NCBI GenBank assembly: GCA_027624035.1
Contig: JAQBUI010000032.1
Span: forward strand, 1-45,554
From: Pseudomonadota bacterium
Lineage (GTDB): Bacteria > Pseudomonadota > Gammaproteobacteria > Pseudomonadales > Azotimanducaceae
Length of the DNA: 45,554 nt
Direction: 5' to 3'
Part shown: piece by piece, positions 17,130 to 26,552 of the stretch
Layout: every line of letters starts with the position of its first letter
How positions within the stretch are numbered: the stretch's first letter is position 1
Notes under the pieces: model-generated
The model's database searches: none
What the model saw: the letters and a program-made list of their open reading frames with translations, nothing else
What the model was told of the DNA's origin: nothing
Program-made: the position numbers and the translations under genes

Positions 17130-17381
17130 GAATTCACCTGGTGTCAATCATCAAATGCTCGACGCCAGCATGTTGCCACGGTCTGGTCGGGGAACATAGT
17201 CCCCGAAACCAGGTCCTCAGTACCAGGTCAATTCATTCACAGGCTTGCCATTCTCTGGCATGATCATTCGAACGCCGTTCAACTATCGGGCCACTCACTG
17301 ACCACGACCACCAAAAGCTGGATTTCAGGGCTGACTGGCGCGGCGTTTGCCCTGTCGGTATTCCAGTACCTCGGCCCCACG

Positions 17382-19172
17382 GTGCATCTGCATCTGTACT
17401 CTTCACTGCTCCTTCTGACCGCACTCGCGGTTTTCGGCGTGTCCCTTGCAGGTGGCGCTGAACTGACCTGGAGCCGCCTGCATACGGTGGCAGCAGCCTA
17501 CGTCGCCTGGCTTGTCATACTGATGTTCTCCAGCACGTTACCCAGCAACTCGCTGTTGTTCGTGTGGCTGTTGGCGGCGTGTCCGGTCGTGCTCCTTTTA
17601 ACCTGCGGACTGTCCCGGCGGGCACGACAACGACTGTTTGCCCTGTTCGTGGTGGCCGGGCTCACCTCTGCCGGCTGGGGGATCGCTGAATTCATCACGA
17701 CCGGCAGGCGGGCCGACGGGCCGCTGGTGGACCCTAATCTCTGGTCGGCGATCAACAATCTGATGTTCTTTGGCGTGCTGGCGAACTACCTGTCATCAGA
17801 GCGGCACAAGCCCCTGCAACTGTTGCTTCTGTTTGTGTTCGCGCTGGCAAGTCTGGTGGCCTATTCCCGTGTCGGGACGCTGATCTTCGGGATCGCGCTG
17901 GGCTTTATTGTGCTCGTCCTCGCCAGCCAGCGTAAGCTGCGCAGCCGTCTGCTGATGCTGGTTCTGACCGTGCTCACCAGCGTGGCGCTGGTGTATGGAA
18001 CGGCAAACCTCTCTGAGGCCACCTCCCACAGCGAGGGCTACACTCTGGACATGAAGGTGCAGGGCTGGAGCCAGCGGCTGGCCATGTGGCAGTCAGCGCT
18101 TGGTCTGTACCGGGAGAACCCGGTGTTTGGAATCGGGCCGGGAACCTACAAGGTGCACTATCCTCGTGTACGAACCGCTGAAGACATGACCAATTCCGGC
18201 AACTTCGTACACAACGACTATCTGCAGTTCCTTGCAGAGGGCGGCCCGGTGATGCTCATCTTTCTGTTGTCGCTGGTGGGTTGGCTGCTGGTTCGGTTGG
18301 TGACCACCATCTTCGGGTGGTCCCGGGGCGATGATGACGTTCGTATTCTGGTATACGTGACGGCGATGGGAACGGTCCTGATTCATGGGTTGATGAATTT
18401 CACACTTTTCAACCTGTCTGTGCAGATGCTGTTCGGACTCTACCTTGCCAATGTGCTGAGTGACTCATCGAGCCTGTCGAGAGTGTCGATGACCATAGAC
18501 AGACCCAATCTGGCCCGCACCGGTGGCGCACTCATGGTGGTCTATCTGGCGAGTGTACTGATTCTGGATGCCGTCAGTCACGATGTGGTGTACGAAGATT
18601 TTCGACTACCGTTGACGAAACATCTGAGGGCTGATCAGGCTGCGTATCTGAATACGATCCTGGTGCTGAAATCCGTGCGGCCCCGGAATGCGGCCAATCA
18701 TTTTGCGCTCGCCACGCTGTATCGTCAGAGCATGGATGCGCAGAGTGACCCGGGGCCCAGATATTCTCTCGCCGTCGCCTCAGCGCTCAGCTACAAACAG
18801 GGCCTGGAACTGAACCCGTTTAATTTCGCCGTTCGGCGCTACTATGCCGGCTTGCTCGAGGAAATGCCTGCGCTCATGGACGAGGAGGCGATCATGGCGA
18901 CGCCGCTCACCCTGTACCAGGAAAATGTTCGCCTCGCACCGGTCTACATCGAAAACCAGATGGACCTGGCCGATTATCTGACGCGAACCGGAAAAGCCGA
19001 CTCGGGGTACCGGATACTGGTTGATGATGCATTACCCTGGGCGGACCTGCGCCATGCCCGCTATCAGCAGTACCAGCAGCAACTCTACCGGAAGGTATTT
19101 GCGGCAGCATCAGACCGCCGGGATAAGGACGCCCTTGAACGATTGCTGGTGCGAATAGAGCAGGCCAGATAG
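17382..19172 (+). CDS. O-antigen ligase / PglL-like membrane protein with C-terminal TPR-like domain
   Basis: A polytopic membrane protein with at least ten segments and the Wzy_C signature: LAMWQSALGLYRENPVFGIGPG, then VHNDYLQFLAEGGP, with the His-Asn pair expected in a ligase loop. A soluble helical region of about 190 residues at the C-terminus (from LRADQAAYLNT) resembles tetratricopeptide repeats. The family joins glycans to lipid A or, as in PglL/TfpO, to pilins. The start is unclear. GTG at 17382 is the only ordinary start codon, but the frame stays open upstream and encodes another hydrophobic stretch (GLTGAAFALSVFQYL from about 17325), so a CTG near 17298 is possible. It is convergent with tfpZ. 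Confidence 0.8.
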   Translation: MHLHLYSSLLLLTALAVFGVSLAGGAELTWSRLHTVAAAYVAWLVILMFSSTLPSNSLLFVWLLAACPVVLLLTCGLSRRARQRLFALFVVAGLTSAGWGIAEFITTGRRADGPLVDPNLWSAINNLMFFGVLANYLSSERHKPLQLLLLFVFALASLVAYSRVGTLIFGIALGFIVLVLASQRKLRSRLLMLVLTVLTSVALVYGTANLSEATSHSEGYTLDMKVQGWSQRLAMWQSALGLYRENPVFGIGPGTYKVHYPRVRTAEDMTNSGNFVHNDYLQFLAEGGPVMLIFLLSLVGWLLVRLVTTIFGWSRGDDDVRILVYVTAMGTVLIHGLMNFTLFNLSVQMLFGLYLANVLSDSSSLSRVSMTIDRPNLARTGGALMVVYLASVLILDAVSHDVVYEDFRLPLTKHLRADQAAYLNTILVLKSVRPRNAANHFALATLYRQSMDAQSDPGPRYSLAVASALSYKQGLELNPFNFAVRRYYAGLLEEMPALMDEEAIMATPLTLYQENVRLAPVYIENQMDLADYLTRTGKADSGYRILVDDALPWADLRHARYQQYQQQLYRKVFAAASDRRDKDALERLLVRIEQAR

Positions 19173-19244
19173 CGCGGTCCACTCGCCGAAGATCGCCTCA
19201 CTGGACCGGGTTCTGCAAGGCCCGGCGCGGGGTACTCTTGATGG

Positions 19245-19265
19245 GCGTGCCCGACCCGGGCACGC
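19245..19265. terminator. Hairpin between convergent PglL-like and tfpZ genes
   Basis: A perfect 9-bp stem, GCGTGCCCG / CGGGCACGC with a 3-base loop, lies between two convergent genes. No U-run follows on either strand, so it may be a weak terminator or a transcript-end stabiliser. Confidence 0.45.
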
Positions 19266-19273
19266 TGAGGGCT

Positions 19274-20008
19274 CTACATCGGTGGTGGTATCTCCAGAGT
19301 GTCCTCGAACTGCAGCGTTGATCTTCTGATCGCAAGAAAGGCATCCCGGTAACGGGAGTGAATTGGAAAAAAGGCGAAGTCGCTGAATTCGGCGTCACGT
19401 CTACGAAGCCATCGGTCCAGGCGACCTTCCTTGTCCCGGGCACGCAGTGATGCCTCGGTCACGCCCTCGTTGATGATTCGCGGCAAATGCGGTGCTAGCG
19501 GCTGATAGGTCGGGCTGTAGACCCAGGCGGGTATGCCATCACGGTACAGGATCCCCCTGACGTCGGCCTCTTCAATCGGATTTTCCGGCAGTATGGCAGC
19601 GACCCTTGCGGGCGTGTCGGCGGAAAAACGGGCCGGGTCCGGCGCCTGGACACCGTAGCGCGTGAAAGTGTCTGACGATGAGCTATAGAAATGCCGGTCG
19701 TAGTAAATAAAGAAAGTCGGACGCTCCTGGTAGACAATGTAGACCCCCGCCAGCAGGCACACGGCCTGGAACAGGCCGATCAGGGTGAGGTCGAATTTCA
19801 GGCCTGGTTTGCCCGCCTTGAAGACGATCAGGGTCAGCGTGGGGCCGAGAATGATGTCGACGAAAATGATGATGCGCATGCCTTCCCAGCCGCCGTCGAT
19901 GGTAAAGAAGAAGCCTGGGAACCAGACGAACAGTACGAGATAAGCCAGCGCCAGGAAGACGGCCAGGCTGATGAGTAGATGGTAGAAGGCAGCGTGGTAA
20001 CGTGTCAT
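19274..20008 (-). CDS. TfpX/TfpZ-family type IV pilin accessory protein
   Basis: A 244-residue membrane protein. Residues 8-32, 40-60 and about 75-95 are hydrophobic, and the order FVWFPGFFFTIDGG then FVDIILGPTLTLIVFKAGKPGLKFDL is diagnostic for TfpZ-like accessory proteins. The remaining 150 residues form a periplasmic domain. In Pseudomonas these proteins are encoded beside the major pilin and help pilin assembly. No pilin gene is in this window. It lies 32 bp downstream of nadC and is probably the third gene of the protease-nadC-tfpZ unit. The neighbouring convergent ligase could belong to a pilin-glycosylation pathway, but this is inference. Confidence 0.85.
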   Translation of the reverse strand: MTRYHAAFYHLLISLAVFLALAYLVLFVWFPGFFFTIDGGWEGMRIIIFVDIILGPTLTLIVFKAGKPGLKFDLTLIGLFQAVCLLAGVYIVYQERPTFFIYYDRHFYSSSSDTFTRYGVQAPDPARFSADTPARVAAILPENPIEEADVRGILYRDGIPAWVYSPTYQPLAPHLPRIINEGVTEASLRARDKEGRLDRWLRRRDAEFSDFAFFPIHSRYRDAFLAIRRSTLQFEDTLEIPPPM

Positions 20009-20040
20009 TGCTTTTTCAGGTATTGGTTGGGCCGTGGAAC

Positions 20041-20895
20041 CTATGAACGGGTTGTCAATCGCATCGACAGATCAATCGCCCGGCAGTGTTTCGTGAGTGC
20101 GCCAATGGAGATGAAGTCCACGCCGGTGGTGGCAATTCTAATCAAATCTTCATCGTTTTCTATCCCGCCGGATGCTTCGAGGCGGACCGGATTGTTTCTT
20201 TCTCTGGCGGTCCTGACGGCAGTCACAGTATCCTCGATACTGAAGTTATCGAGCATGATCCAGTCCGGTCCCGCATCAAGGGCCTGTCCGAGCTGTTCCA
20301 GGTTCTCCACCTCGACTTCCAGCCTCGCATCGGGTACCAGACTGCGGGCGCGCTGGATCGCGGCGGCGATGGAGCCGCAGGCAGCAATGTGGTTTTCCTT
20401 GATAAGGAACGCATCGAAAAGGCCGATCCGATGGTTTTCGCCGCCTCCGGTCCGAACCGCGTACTTCTGCGCGAGGCGCAGTCCAGGCAGGGTCTTGCGG
20501 GTATCCAGCAGCCTGGTTTGAGTGTGGCTGATCAGGCCCGCCATCCGATGGGTGGCAGTGGCCGTCGCCGACAGGGTTTGCAGAAAGTTGAGCGCACATC
20601 GCTCTGCCGTCAGCAGACTTCTGGAATGGCCCTCGACGCTGAACAGGACGGTGTCGGCGGGCACGCGGTCGCCGTCGCTGACATGCCAGTCAGGCTTCAC
20701 CCCCGCGTCGATCTGCGCAAACACCTCATCGACCCACCACTGTCCGCACACCACCATGTCCTCGCGTGTGATGACTGTGGCGCTCGAGGTCTGTGCAGCA
20801 TCAATCAGCCCGGCAGTAATGTCGCCTGCACCGACATCCTCGCTGATCGCCCGTGCGACCGTCTCGGTCAGACCTGCTCGAAAATCAATGCTCAT
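20041..20895 (-). CDS. nadC: Quinolinate phosphoribosyltransferase
   Basis: A 284-residue enzyme that converts quinolinate and PRPP to nicotinate mononucleotide in NAD synthesis. The hallmark DTRKTLPGLRLAQKYAV, followed by GGGENHRIGL and DAFLIKENHI, matches the active site almost residue for residue. Downstream EVEVENLEQ and LEASGGI complete the PRPP barrel. Length is normal. The ATG overlaps the stop of the aspartic protease gene by 4 bp, so the two are coupled. Its position next to divergent ampD-ampE is the same as in E. coli. Confidence 0.98.
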   Translation of the reverse strand: MSIDFRAGLTETVARAISEDVGAGDITAGLIDAAQTSSATVITREDMVVCGQWWVDEVFAQIDAGVKPDWHVSDGDRVPADTVLFSVEGHSRSLLTAERCALNFLQTLSATATATHRMAGLISHTQTRLLDTRKTLPGLRLAQKYAVRTGGGENHRIGLFDAFLIKENHIAACGSIAAAIQRARSLVPDARLEVEVENLEQLGQALDAGPDWIMLDNFSIEDTVTAVRTARERNNPVRLEASGGIENDEDLIRIATTGVDFISIGALTKHCRAIDLSMRLTTRS

Positions 20896-21416
20896 GGTTT
20901 ACTGTCCTCGGAAATCCGTTGTCGCAGTGTCAGGCCCTCGCCGTGATGGGTGAACTCGATTCGCCCCAGTGCGCTCATGCCAAGCAGAATGCCGCCGGCA
21001 TCCATCGCAGGGTTGATGCTGGCGCGAACTTTTTCAAGACGAATGTCACCGATTTCAAGCACATCGATGAACGTCTCGTAAACCACGACCGGACCATTGG
21101 CTGTCATGGCCCGGCCCGCGCGACCCCGGCTCAGCCCCAGGCGCCTCGCGGTCGGTTCCGGGATCACCACATCTGTCGCGCCTGTATCCAGAAGGAATTC
21201 AACATGCTGCCCATTGATGCCACCGGCGACCATATAGTGACCCTGTCGGTTTCGATCGAGATACACCTCAACGCCCTCGCTTGTGAGTGCCGAGGCCGGG
21301 TCCCGGTTGGGATTTCGCTGGTCCTGCTCGATGCCGCCGAAGAACCAGGTCAGCACAAACATTCCCAGCACACAGGAAACAAAAATCATTCCTGTGCCGG
21401 TCTTTCTCATATCCAT
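20892..21416 (-). CDS. Membrane-anchored retropepsin-like aspartic protease
   Basis: A 174-residue protein of the clan AA / TIGR02281 type. Residues about 8-28 form one membrane anchor (GMIFVSCVLGMFVLTWFFGG). The protease core shows the catalytic FLLDTGATDVVIP and the second hydrophobic-Gly strand (GGILLGMSALGRIEF). Retropepsins of this form dimerise and act in the periplasm. The longer open frame begins at 21494, but I choose the ATG at 21416, which has AAGGAG upstream and removes a poor N-terminal extension that would cross the divergent ampD start. Substrates are unknown. It precedes nadC with a 4-bp overlap. Confidence 0.85.
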   Translation of the reverse strand: MDMRKTGTGMIFVSCVLGMFVLTWFFGGIEQDQRNPNRDPASALTSEGVEVYLDRNRQGHYMVAGGINGQHVEFLLDTGATDVVIPEPTARRLGLSRGRAGRAMTANGPVVVYETFIDVLEIGDIRLEKVRASINPAMDAGGILLGMSALGRIEFTHHGEGLTLRQRISEDSKP

Positions 21417-21483
21417 TTGCAGACGGGCTCCTTGTTTCCCGTTAACGATTATACTGGCCGGTACGAAGCGCGGTGGAGGCCAA

Positions 21484-22053
21484 TTGCAGATCATTGATGG
21501 TTATCTTTCCGATGCCATTCAGTATGGCAGCGACAATCACGATATACGACCAATGGGCGAGATTAGTCTGATCGTCATTCACTGTATCAGCCTGCCAAAA
21601 GGGCAGTTTGGCAATGATTGTGTCCGGGCACTGTTCTGCAATGAGTTGGACTGCAACGAACATCCCGAGTTCGAGGGTCTGCAGGACCTCCGGGTATCGA
21701 GCCACCTGCTGATCCGGCGTGATGGCGTCCTTGTACAGTTTGTCTCGTTCCTGGACCGGGCCTGGCATGCTGGTGAATCGAGCTTTGGCGGGCGGACCAA
21801 CTGCAATGATTTTTCAGTGGGGATCGAGTTGGAGGGGACTGATTCTGATGAGTTCACCGAAGCCCAATACTCGGCCCTGGTGATGGTTTGCCAGCTGCTC
21901 ATTGATGAATATGGCATCGATGCGGTGACCGGTCACCAGCACATCGCGCCGGGACGCAAGACCGACCCCGGCAGCGGATTTCATTGGCAAAGGCTTAGGA
22001 CATCATTCGGTGAGCGGGTTAAAATAGGGGCTTTCGTTGTTCCAGGCGTTTGA
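21484..22053 (+). CDS. ampD: 1,6-anhydro-N-acetylmuramyl-L-alanine amidase AmpD
   Basis: A 189-residue cytoplasmic zinc amidase that removes the peptide from anhydro-muropeptides during cell-wall recycling. Conserved blocks match AmpD: VIHCISLPKGQFG with zinc ligand H33, HLLIRRDGVLVQFV, AWHAGESSFGGRTNCNDFSVGIELEG with the catalytic Glu, and GHQHIAPGRKTDPG with the second His and the Lys/Asp. I choose the TTG at 21484 because GGAGG lies four bases upstream and the length then fits E. coli AmpD (183 residues); the upstream open frame lacks similarity. AmpE follows immediately (TGA-ATG). AmpG is encoded 8 kb away. Confidence 0.95.
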   Translation: MQIIDGYLSDAIQYGSDNHDIRPMGEISLIVIHCISLPKGQFGNDCVRALFCNELDCNEHPEFEGLQDLRVSSHLLIRRDGVLVQFVSFLDRAWHAGESSFGGRTNCNDFSVGIELEGTDSDEFTEAQYSALVMVCQLLIDEYGIDAVTGHQHIAPGRKTDPGSGFHWQRLRTSFGERVKIGAFVVPGV

Positions 22054-22845
22054 ATGAAGTTTCTGACCGTACTCATCGTCGTGCTGATCCAGCAAAACTG
22101 GGTGGGTGGCCATCCAGTGCGTGACTTTGTGAACATCAATGGCTGGCTTGACTGGGTTGCCTCACGTAGTGGCAGCGACCCCGTTCGTTTCAGTATCGCG
22201 GTGATCCTGCCATTCCTGTTGCTGCTGTGGATATCGATCACGCTGGCAGGTTGGCTGTTCGGAGCCTTTTATCTGGTGCTCTCGATCGCGGTTGTTCTGT
22301 ATGCGATCGAAATGATCGATCTCGACACCCGCTTCGACAGCCAGCGTATGAGGCTCACTTCGCAGGACGGTTCACCGGCTGACTCAGACGAAGCGCGTCG
22401 GGTTCAGGATCAATTCGTTGCCGACACGGTGTACGACTCATTCAGGAGCGTCGTGCCCGCGCTGTTCTGGTTTCTGCTGCTGGGCCCTGCCGGCACACTG
22501 GCCTATGTGCTGTGTGATCGTTATGACCAGCGTCTTGGCGACAGCGACTCCATCGCTGGCCTTGTCCTATACTGGATGGAGTGGATTCCGGCCCGGGTCT
22601 GCGCTGTGATCTATGCGCTGCTGGGTGATTTTCGGCAAGGAATTGACGCGATTCTGGAGACTGCCAGTGATACCACCATCCCGGTGTCGTCCACCCTTTC
22701 CGATACAGCCCGGGGTGCCATTCACTCGGTCGAGGGTTCAAGGTTGCCACTAGCCGCTGAGTTAAATGAACTCCAGTGGTTGCTGGAGAGGAGCATCTGG
22801 GGCTGGGTCGGTCTGGCAGCGCTGCTGGCGATACTGGGATGGTAG
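22054..22845 (+). CDS. ampE: AmpE-family inner-membrane protein
   Basis: A 263-residue membrane protein. Its N-terminus (MKFLTVLIVVLIQQNW), central YDSFRSVVPALFWFLLLGPAGTLAYVL and the C-terminal hydrophobic tail match AmpE, described as a signalling modulator of beta-lactamase induction and related to CobD/CbiB-like membrane proteins. Four hydrophobic segments are visible. The start codon directly follows the ampD stop, so the two form an operon. The exact molecular role of AmpE is not settled. Confidence 0.92.
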   Translation: MKFLTVLIVVLIQQNWVGGHPVRDFVNINGWLDWVASRSGSDPVRFSIAVILPFLLLLWISITLAGWLFGAFYLVLSIAVVLYAIEMIDLDTRFDSQRMRLTSQDGSPADSDEARRVQDQFVADTVYDSFRSVVPALFWFLLLGPAGTLAYVLCDRYDQRLGDSDSIAGLVLYWMEWIPARVCAVIYALLGDFRQGIDAILETASDTTIPVSSTLSDTARGAIHSVEGSRLPLAAELNELQWLLERSIWGWVGLAALLAILGW

Positions 22846-22852
22846 GGCAGGG

Positions 22853-23740
22853 TTGGTTGTTGGTTTCCGGTCGCCAGTGACAGTCAGGGGCCTCACGGCC
22901 ACCGTCGTGCTGGTCATGCTGACGGCGACAGGATGGCCGGTCGCGGCACAGACGCCCATCCGGGTAACAGATGACCTTGGCAATTCCGTTGTCCTTGGGC
23001 TTCCCGCGACTCGAATCATTTCTCTGGCACCCCATTTGACGGAGCTCTTGTTCAGCCTCGGGGCCGGTGAGCGGATTGTCGGTACCGTTCGTTTTTCTGA
23101 TTACCCTGATGCTGCTCGCGACATCCCGGTACTGGGGGATGCATTTACCGTGAACATCGAGTCCATACTGACGCGTCGCCCGGATCTTGTGGTTGCCTGG
23201 GAAACCGGTGGTACCAGCCGGGTCGTGGCGAAGCTGGTTGAACTGGGTATCCCGGTTTACCGAAACGAGGCCCGGGATATTGCGGGTATCGCCAGATCCA
23301 CGATGGCCCTTTCCCGCCTGGTTGGGGACGCCGCCCTGGGTGACCGGCTCAGTGCCCGGTTTCTGGGCAGGATTGAAGCGCTGAGAGGGCGCTATCAGCC
23401 CTCGGATGTGACCGTATTCTTCCAGATATCTGATCAGTCGCTGTATACCGTGAGTGATCGACATCTTATCGGCCAGGCCCTGTCGGTCTGCGGGGTCAGG
23501 AACGTCTTCGGATTGTCCGAGATCCCGGTGCCCGTGGTGTCCATGGAGAGCGTTCTGGACGCGAATCCGGATGTTATTGTGATCTCACAGCCGCCAGGCG
23601 TTGAATCGCCGTGGATTGGAAAGTGGGCTGAAATTGGGGGACTTACGGGTAGAATCATGACAATCGACCCGAATCTGATATCGCGTCCGAGCCTCCGGAT
23701 GGCAGACGGCATTGAATCGCTATGCAGTCTGGTCAGATGA
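22853..23740 (+). CDS. btuF: BtuF-like cobalamin/metal-chelate binding protein
   Basis: A periplasmic substrate-binding protein of the helical-backbone metal receptor class. The domain starts at IRVTDDLGNSVVLGLPATRI, has the BtuF-like ISLAPHLTELLFSLGAG, VRFSDYPDAAR, RRPDLVVAWETG, then VCGVRNVFGLSEIP and VVSMESVLDANPDVIV. A signal peptide (GLTATVVLVMLTATGWPVAAQ) precedes it. The best start is a TTG at 22853 after AGGG; an ATG at 22766 lies inside ampE and is unlikely. No BtuC or BtuD is nearby. The family also binds heme and siderophores, so cobalamin is probable rather than certain. The downstream PduO-type adenosyltransferase supports a B12 theme. Confidence 0.82.
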   Translation: MVVGFRSPVTVRGLTATVVLVMLTATGWPVAAQTPIRVTDDLGNSVVLGLPATRIISLAPHLTELLFSLGAGERIVGTVRFSDYPDAARDIPVLGDAFTVNIESILTRRPDLVVAWETGGTSRVVAKLVELGIPVYRNEARDIAGIARSTMALSRLVGDAALGDRLSARFLGRIEALRGRYQPSDVTVFFQISDQSLYTVSDRHLIGQALSVCGVRNVFGLSEIPVPVVSMESVLDANPDVIVISQPPGVESPWIGKWAEIGGLTGRIMTIDPNLISRPSLRMADGIESLCSLVR

Positions 23741-23830
23741 GGCGGTCGTGTTTGGCGTCCCGGCACGGTCAGGGTCGGCAGGCATTCGGAAAAGCGATGG
23801 CCGCAGCAGCAGGAACCAGGAGCGCATTTG

Positions 23831-26503
23831 ATGGCGACCAGTAACAACAAGACCGACGAGGACCCGACGGAAACCGAAGAGTGGATGCAGGCGATCAGTT
23901 CCGTCATCGAAACTGCAGGCGTTGAACGGGCCCAGTTTCTGCTTCAGCGGATGTCGTCCAAAGTGACGGAGACCGGTGCTCAACTGCCCTACGCAATCAA
24001 CACGCCGTATCGAAACACCATTCCCCTCAGTAATGAAGCACGAATGCCTGGCGATCTCTTCATGGAACGCCAGATCAGATCGCTGATTCGCTGGAACGCC
24101 ATGGCCATGGTGATGCGCGCCAACCTGAAGGATGCCACTCTGGGTGGCCATATTTCGACTTTTCAGTCGAGCGCCACGCTTTACGACGTTGGTTTCAACT
24201 ATTTCTTTCGTGGCAATACGGAACAACAGCCCGGCGACCTCGTGTACATTCAGGGACACAGTGCGCCAGGAATCTATGCCCGTTCCTTTCTCGAGGGGCG
24301 GCTTTCCGAGGCCCAACTGGACAAGTTCCGTCAGGAGATTGATGGCGACGGCCTGTCTTCCTACCCTCATCCCTGGCTGATGCCGGATTACTGGCAGTTT
24401 CCTACCGTATCCATGGGGCTGGGTCCGTTACAGGCCATCTATCAGGCACATATCATGAAGTATCTGGGGCACCGGGGCCTGGCTGACCCCGGCAACAGAA
24501 AGGTGTGGTGCTTTGTCGGTGATGGTGAGATGGATGAGCCGGAGTCCCAGGGGGCCATTGCACTGGCCGGCCGAGAGTCGCTGGATAACCTGATTTTTGT
24601 GGTTAATTGCAACCTGCAGAGACTCGACGGGCCCGTACGAGGTAATGGCAAGATCATCCAGGAACTCGAAGGTGTGTTTCGTGGCGCGGGCTGGAATGTC
24701 ATCAAAGTGGTGTGGGGCCGTATGTGGGACCAGTTGTTCGAGAAGGACAAACTGGGCCTGCTGCAGCAGCGCATGGACGAGGCGGTGGATGGGGACTACC
24801 AGAACTATAAGAGTCGGGACGGCGCCTACACCCGTGAACACTTCTTCGGCAAGTATCCGGAACTGCTCAAGATGGTCGAGCACCTGTCGGATGAGGACAT
24901 CTACCGTCTCAATCGGGGCGGGCACGATCCTTACAAGGTCTACGCGGCGTACGCGGCAGCGACTGCCCATGTGGGGCAGCCCACGGTGATTCTGGCCAAG
25001 ACCGTCAAGGGCTATGGTCTTGGCCCTGCCGGAGAAGCGCAGAACATCACCCACTCCGTCAAGAAGCTTGATGTGGAGGCACTCAAGGAGTTTCGGGACC
25101 GGTTTGACATTCCGCTGTCTGACTCGGAGCTTGAGTCTGTTCCCTATTACCGGCCGCCAGAGGACAGCACCGAGATACGCTATCTGAAAGACCGTCGCAA
25201 ACGGCTCGGCGGGTCCATGCCCAGCAGGATCAATACTTTCGAAGCGCTCAAGGTGCCGTCGCTGGCCGCCTTCGAAAATATCACCCGGGGCAGTGGTGAT
25301 CGTGAAATCTCGACCACGATGGCGTTCGTACGCCTCCTGTCAGCCATTATCAAGGACGACAGTATCGGTGATCGGGTTGTCCCCATTGTTCCTGATGAGG
25401 CAAGAACCTTCGGTATGGAGGGGATGTTCCGGCAACTGGGGATCTACTCATCTTCCGGACAACTGTATGAGCCTGCCGATACCGGCCAGATCATGTATTA
25501 CCGTGAGGACAAGAACGGCCAGGTCATGGAGGAGGGCATCAATGAGGGTGGCGCCATGGCTGCCTGGATTGCGGCCGCGACGTCCTACAGTACCAATGGC
25601 GTGCCGCTGATACCGATGTATATCTTCTATTCCATGTTTGGCTTCCAGCGGGTGGGGGACCTGTGCTGGGCCGCTGGCGACGTTCAGGCTCGAGGCTTCC
25701 TGCTGGGTGGCACCTCCGGACGCACGACCCTGAATGGGGAAGGCCTGCAGCACCAGGACGGTCACAGCCACGTGCTGGCGTCCACCGTACCGAACGTTCG
25801 TTCCTATGATCCCACCTATGGTTACGAACTGGCGGTCATTATTCAAAAAGGGATGGAGGTGATGTTTGTAGACAGGGAGCACTGCTACTACTACATCACC
25901 ATCATGAACGAGAACTATGTCCATCCGCCCATGCCGGAGGGCTGTGAGGAAGGCATCGTCCGGGGGATGTATCTGCTGCATAAGAATTCCCAGGCGGATT
26001 CGAAACTGGTCGTTCAACTGCTGGGTTCCGGCACCATACTGCGTGAAGTCATCGCGGCGGCAGACCTGCTGCGGGATGAATTCGGCGTGACCGCCGATAT
26101 CTGGAGTGTGACCAGTTTTAATGAGCTCAACCGGGATGGCGCCTCTACCGTCCGCTGGAACATGCTTCACCCGGATGAAACACCACGGGCCAGCTACGTA
26201 CAGGACTGTCTCGAAGACACCAGGGGCCCGGTTGTCGCCGCCACCGATTACATGAAGAATTACGCCGACCAGATTCGTGAGTTTGTCGGGCTTCGAAATT
26301 ACACCGTACTCGGTACCGATGGATTTGGTCGCAGCGATACCCGGGAACGACTACGCTGGTTCTTCGAGGTGGATCGTTATTATGTGACCATCGCCGCGTT
26401 GTTTGCTCTGGCGGAAGACAATCTGATCGACGCCAGTGTCGTCAGGGATGCGATCGCGAAGTTCAACATTGATCCGGAGAAACCGGATCCATTCAAGCTT
26501 TGA
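23831..26503 (+). CDS. aceE: Pyruvate dehydrogenase E1 component
   Basis: An 890-residue homodimeric-type E1, close to the E. coli enzyme's 887 residues. It decarboxylates pyruvate using thiamine diphosphate and acetylates the lipoyl group of E2. The TPP site reads VGDGEMDEPESQGAI, with NLIFVVNCNLQRLDGPVRGN following, exactly as in AceE. Other conserved blocks are YPHPWLMPDYWQFPTVSMGLGP, FGMEGMFRQLGIY and GLQHQDGHSH. The ATG at 23831 has AGGAG nine bases upstream; the TTG just before it is less likely. aceF follows after 49 bp. No PdhR regulator lies upstream, where btuF is found instead. Confidence 0.98.
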   Translation: MATSNNKTDEDPTETEEWMQAISSVIETAGVERAQFLLQRMSSKVTETGAQLPYAINTPYRNTIPLSNEARMPGDLFMERQIRSLIRWNAMAMVMRANLKDATLGGHISTFQSSATLYDVGFNYFFRGNTEQQPGDLVYIQGHSAPGIYARSFLEGRLSEAQLDKFRQEIDGDGLSSYPHPWLMPDYWQFPTVSMGLGPLQAIYQAHIMKYLGHRGLADPGNRKVWCFVGDGEMDEPESQGAIALAGRESLDNLIFVVNCNLQRLDGPVRGNGKIIQELEGVFRGAGWNVIKVVWGRMWDQLFEKDKLGLLQQRMDEAVDGDYQNYKSRDGAYTREHFFGKYPELLKMVEHLSDEDIYRLNRGGHDPYKVYAAYAAATAHVGQPTVILAKTVKGYGLGPAGEAQNITHSVKKLDVEALKEFRDRFDIPLSDSELESVPYYRPPEDSTEIRYLKDRRKRLGGSMPSRINTFEALKVPSLAAFENITRGSGDREISTTMAFVRLLSAIIKDDSIGDRVVPIVPDEARTFGMEGMFRQLGIYSSSGQLYEPADTGQIMYYREDKNGQVMEEGINEGGAMAAWIAAATSYSTNGVPLIPMYIFYSMFGFQRVGDLCWAAGDVQARGFLLGGTSGRTTLNGEGLQHQDGHSHVLASTVPNVRSYDPTYGYELAVIIQKGMEVMFVDREHCYYYITIMNENYVHPPMPEGCEEGIVRGMYLLHKNSQADSKLVVQLLGSGTILREVIAAADLLRDEFGVTADIWSVTSFNELNRDGASTVRWNMLHPDETPRASYVQDCLEDTRGPVVAATDYMKNYADQIREFVGLRNYTVLGTDGFGRSDTRERLRWFFEVDRYYVTIAALFALAEDNLIDASVVRDAIAKFNIDPEKPDPFKL

Positions 26504-26552
26504 AAGCGGACCGACTGGCGGTTTTGAATTGACAGCAAAGTAGGGGAATTCA

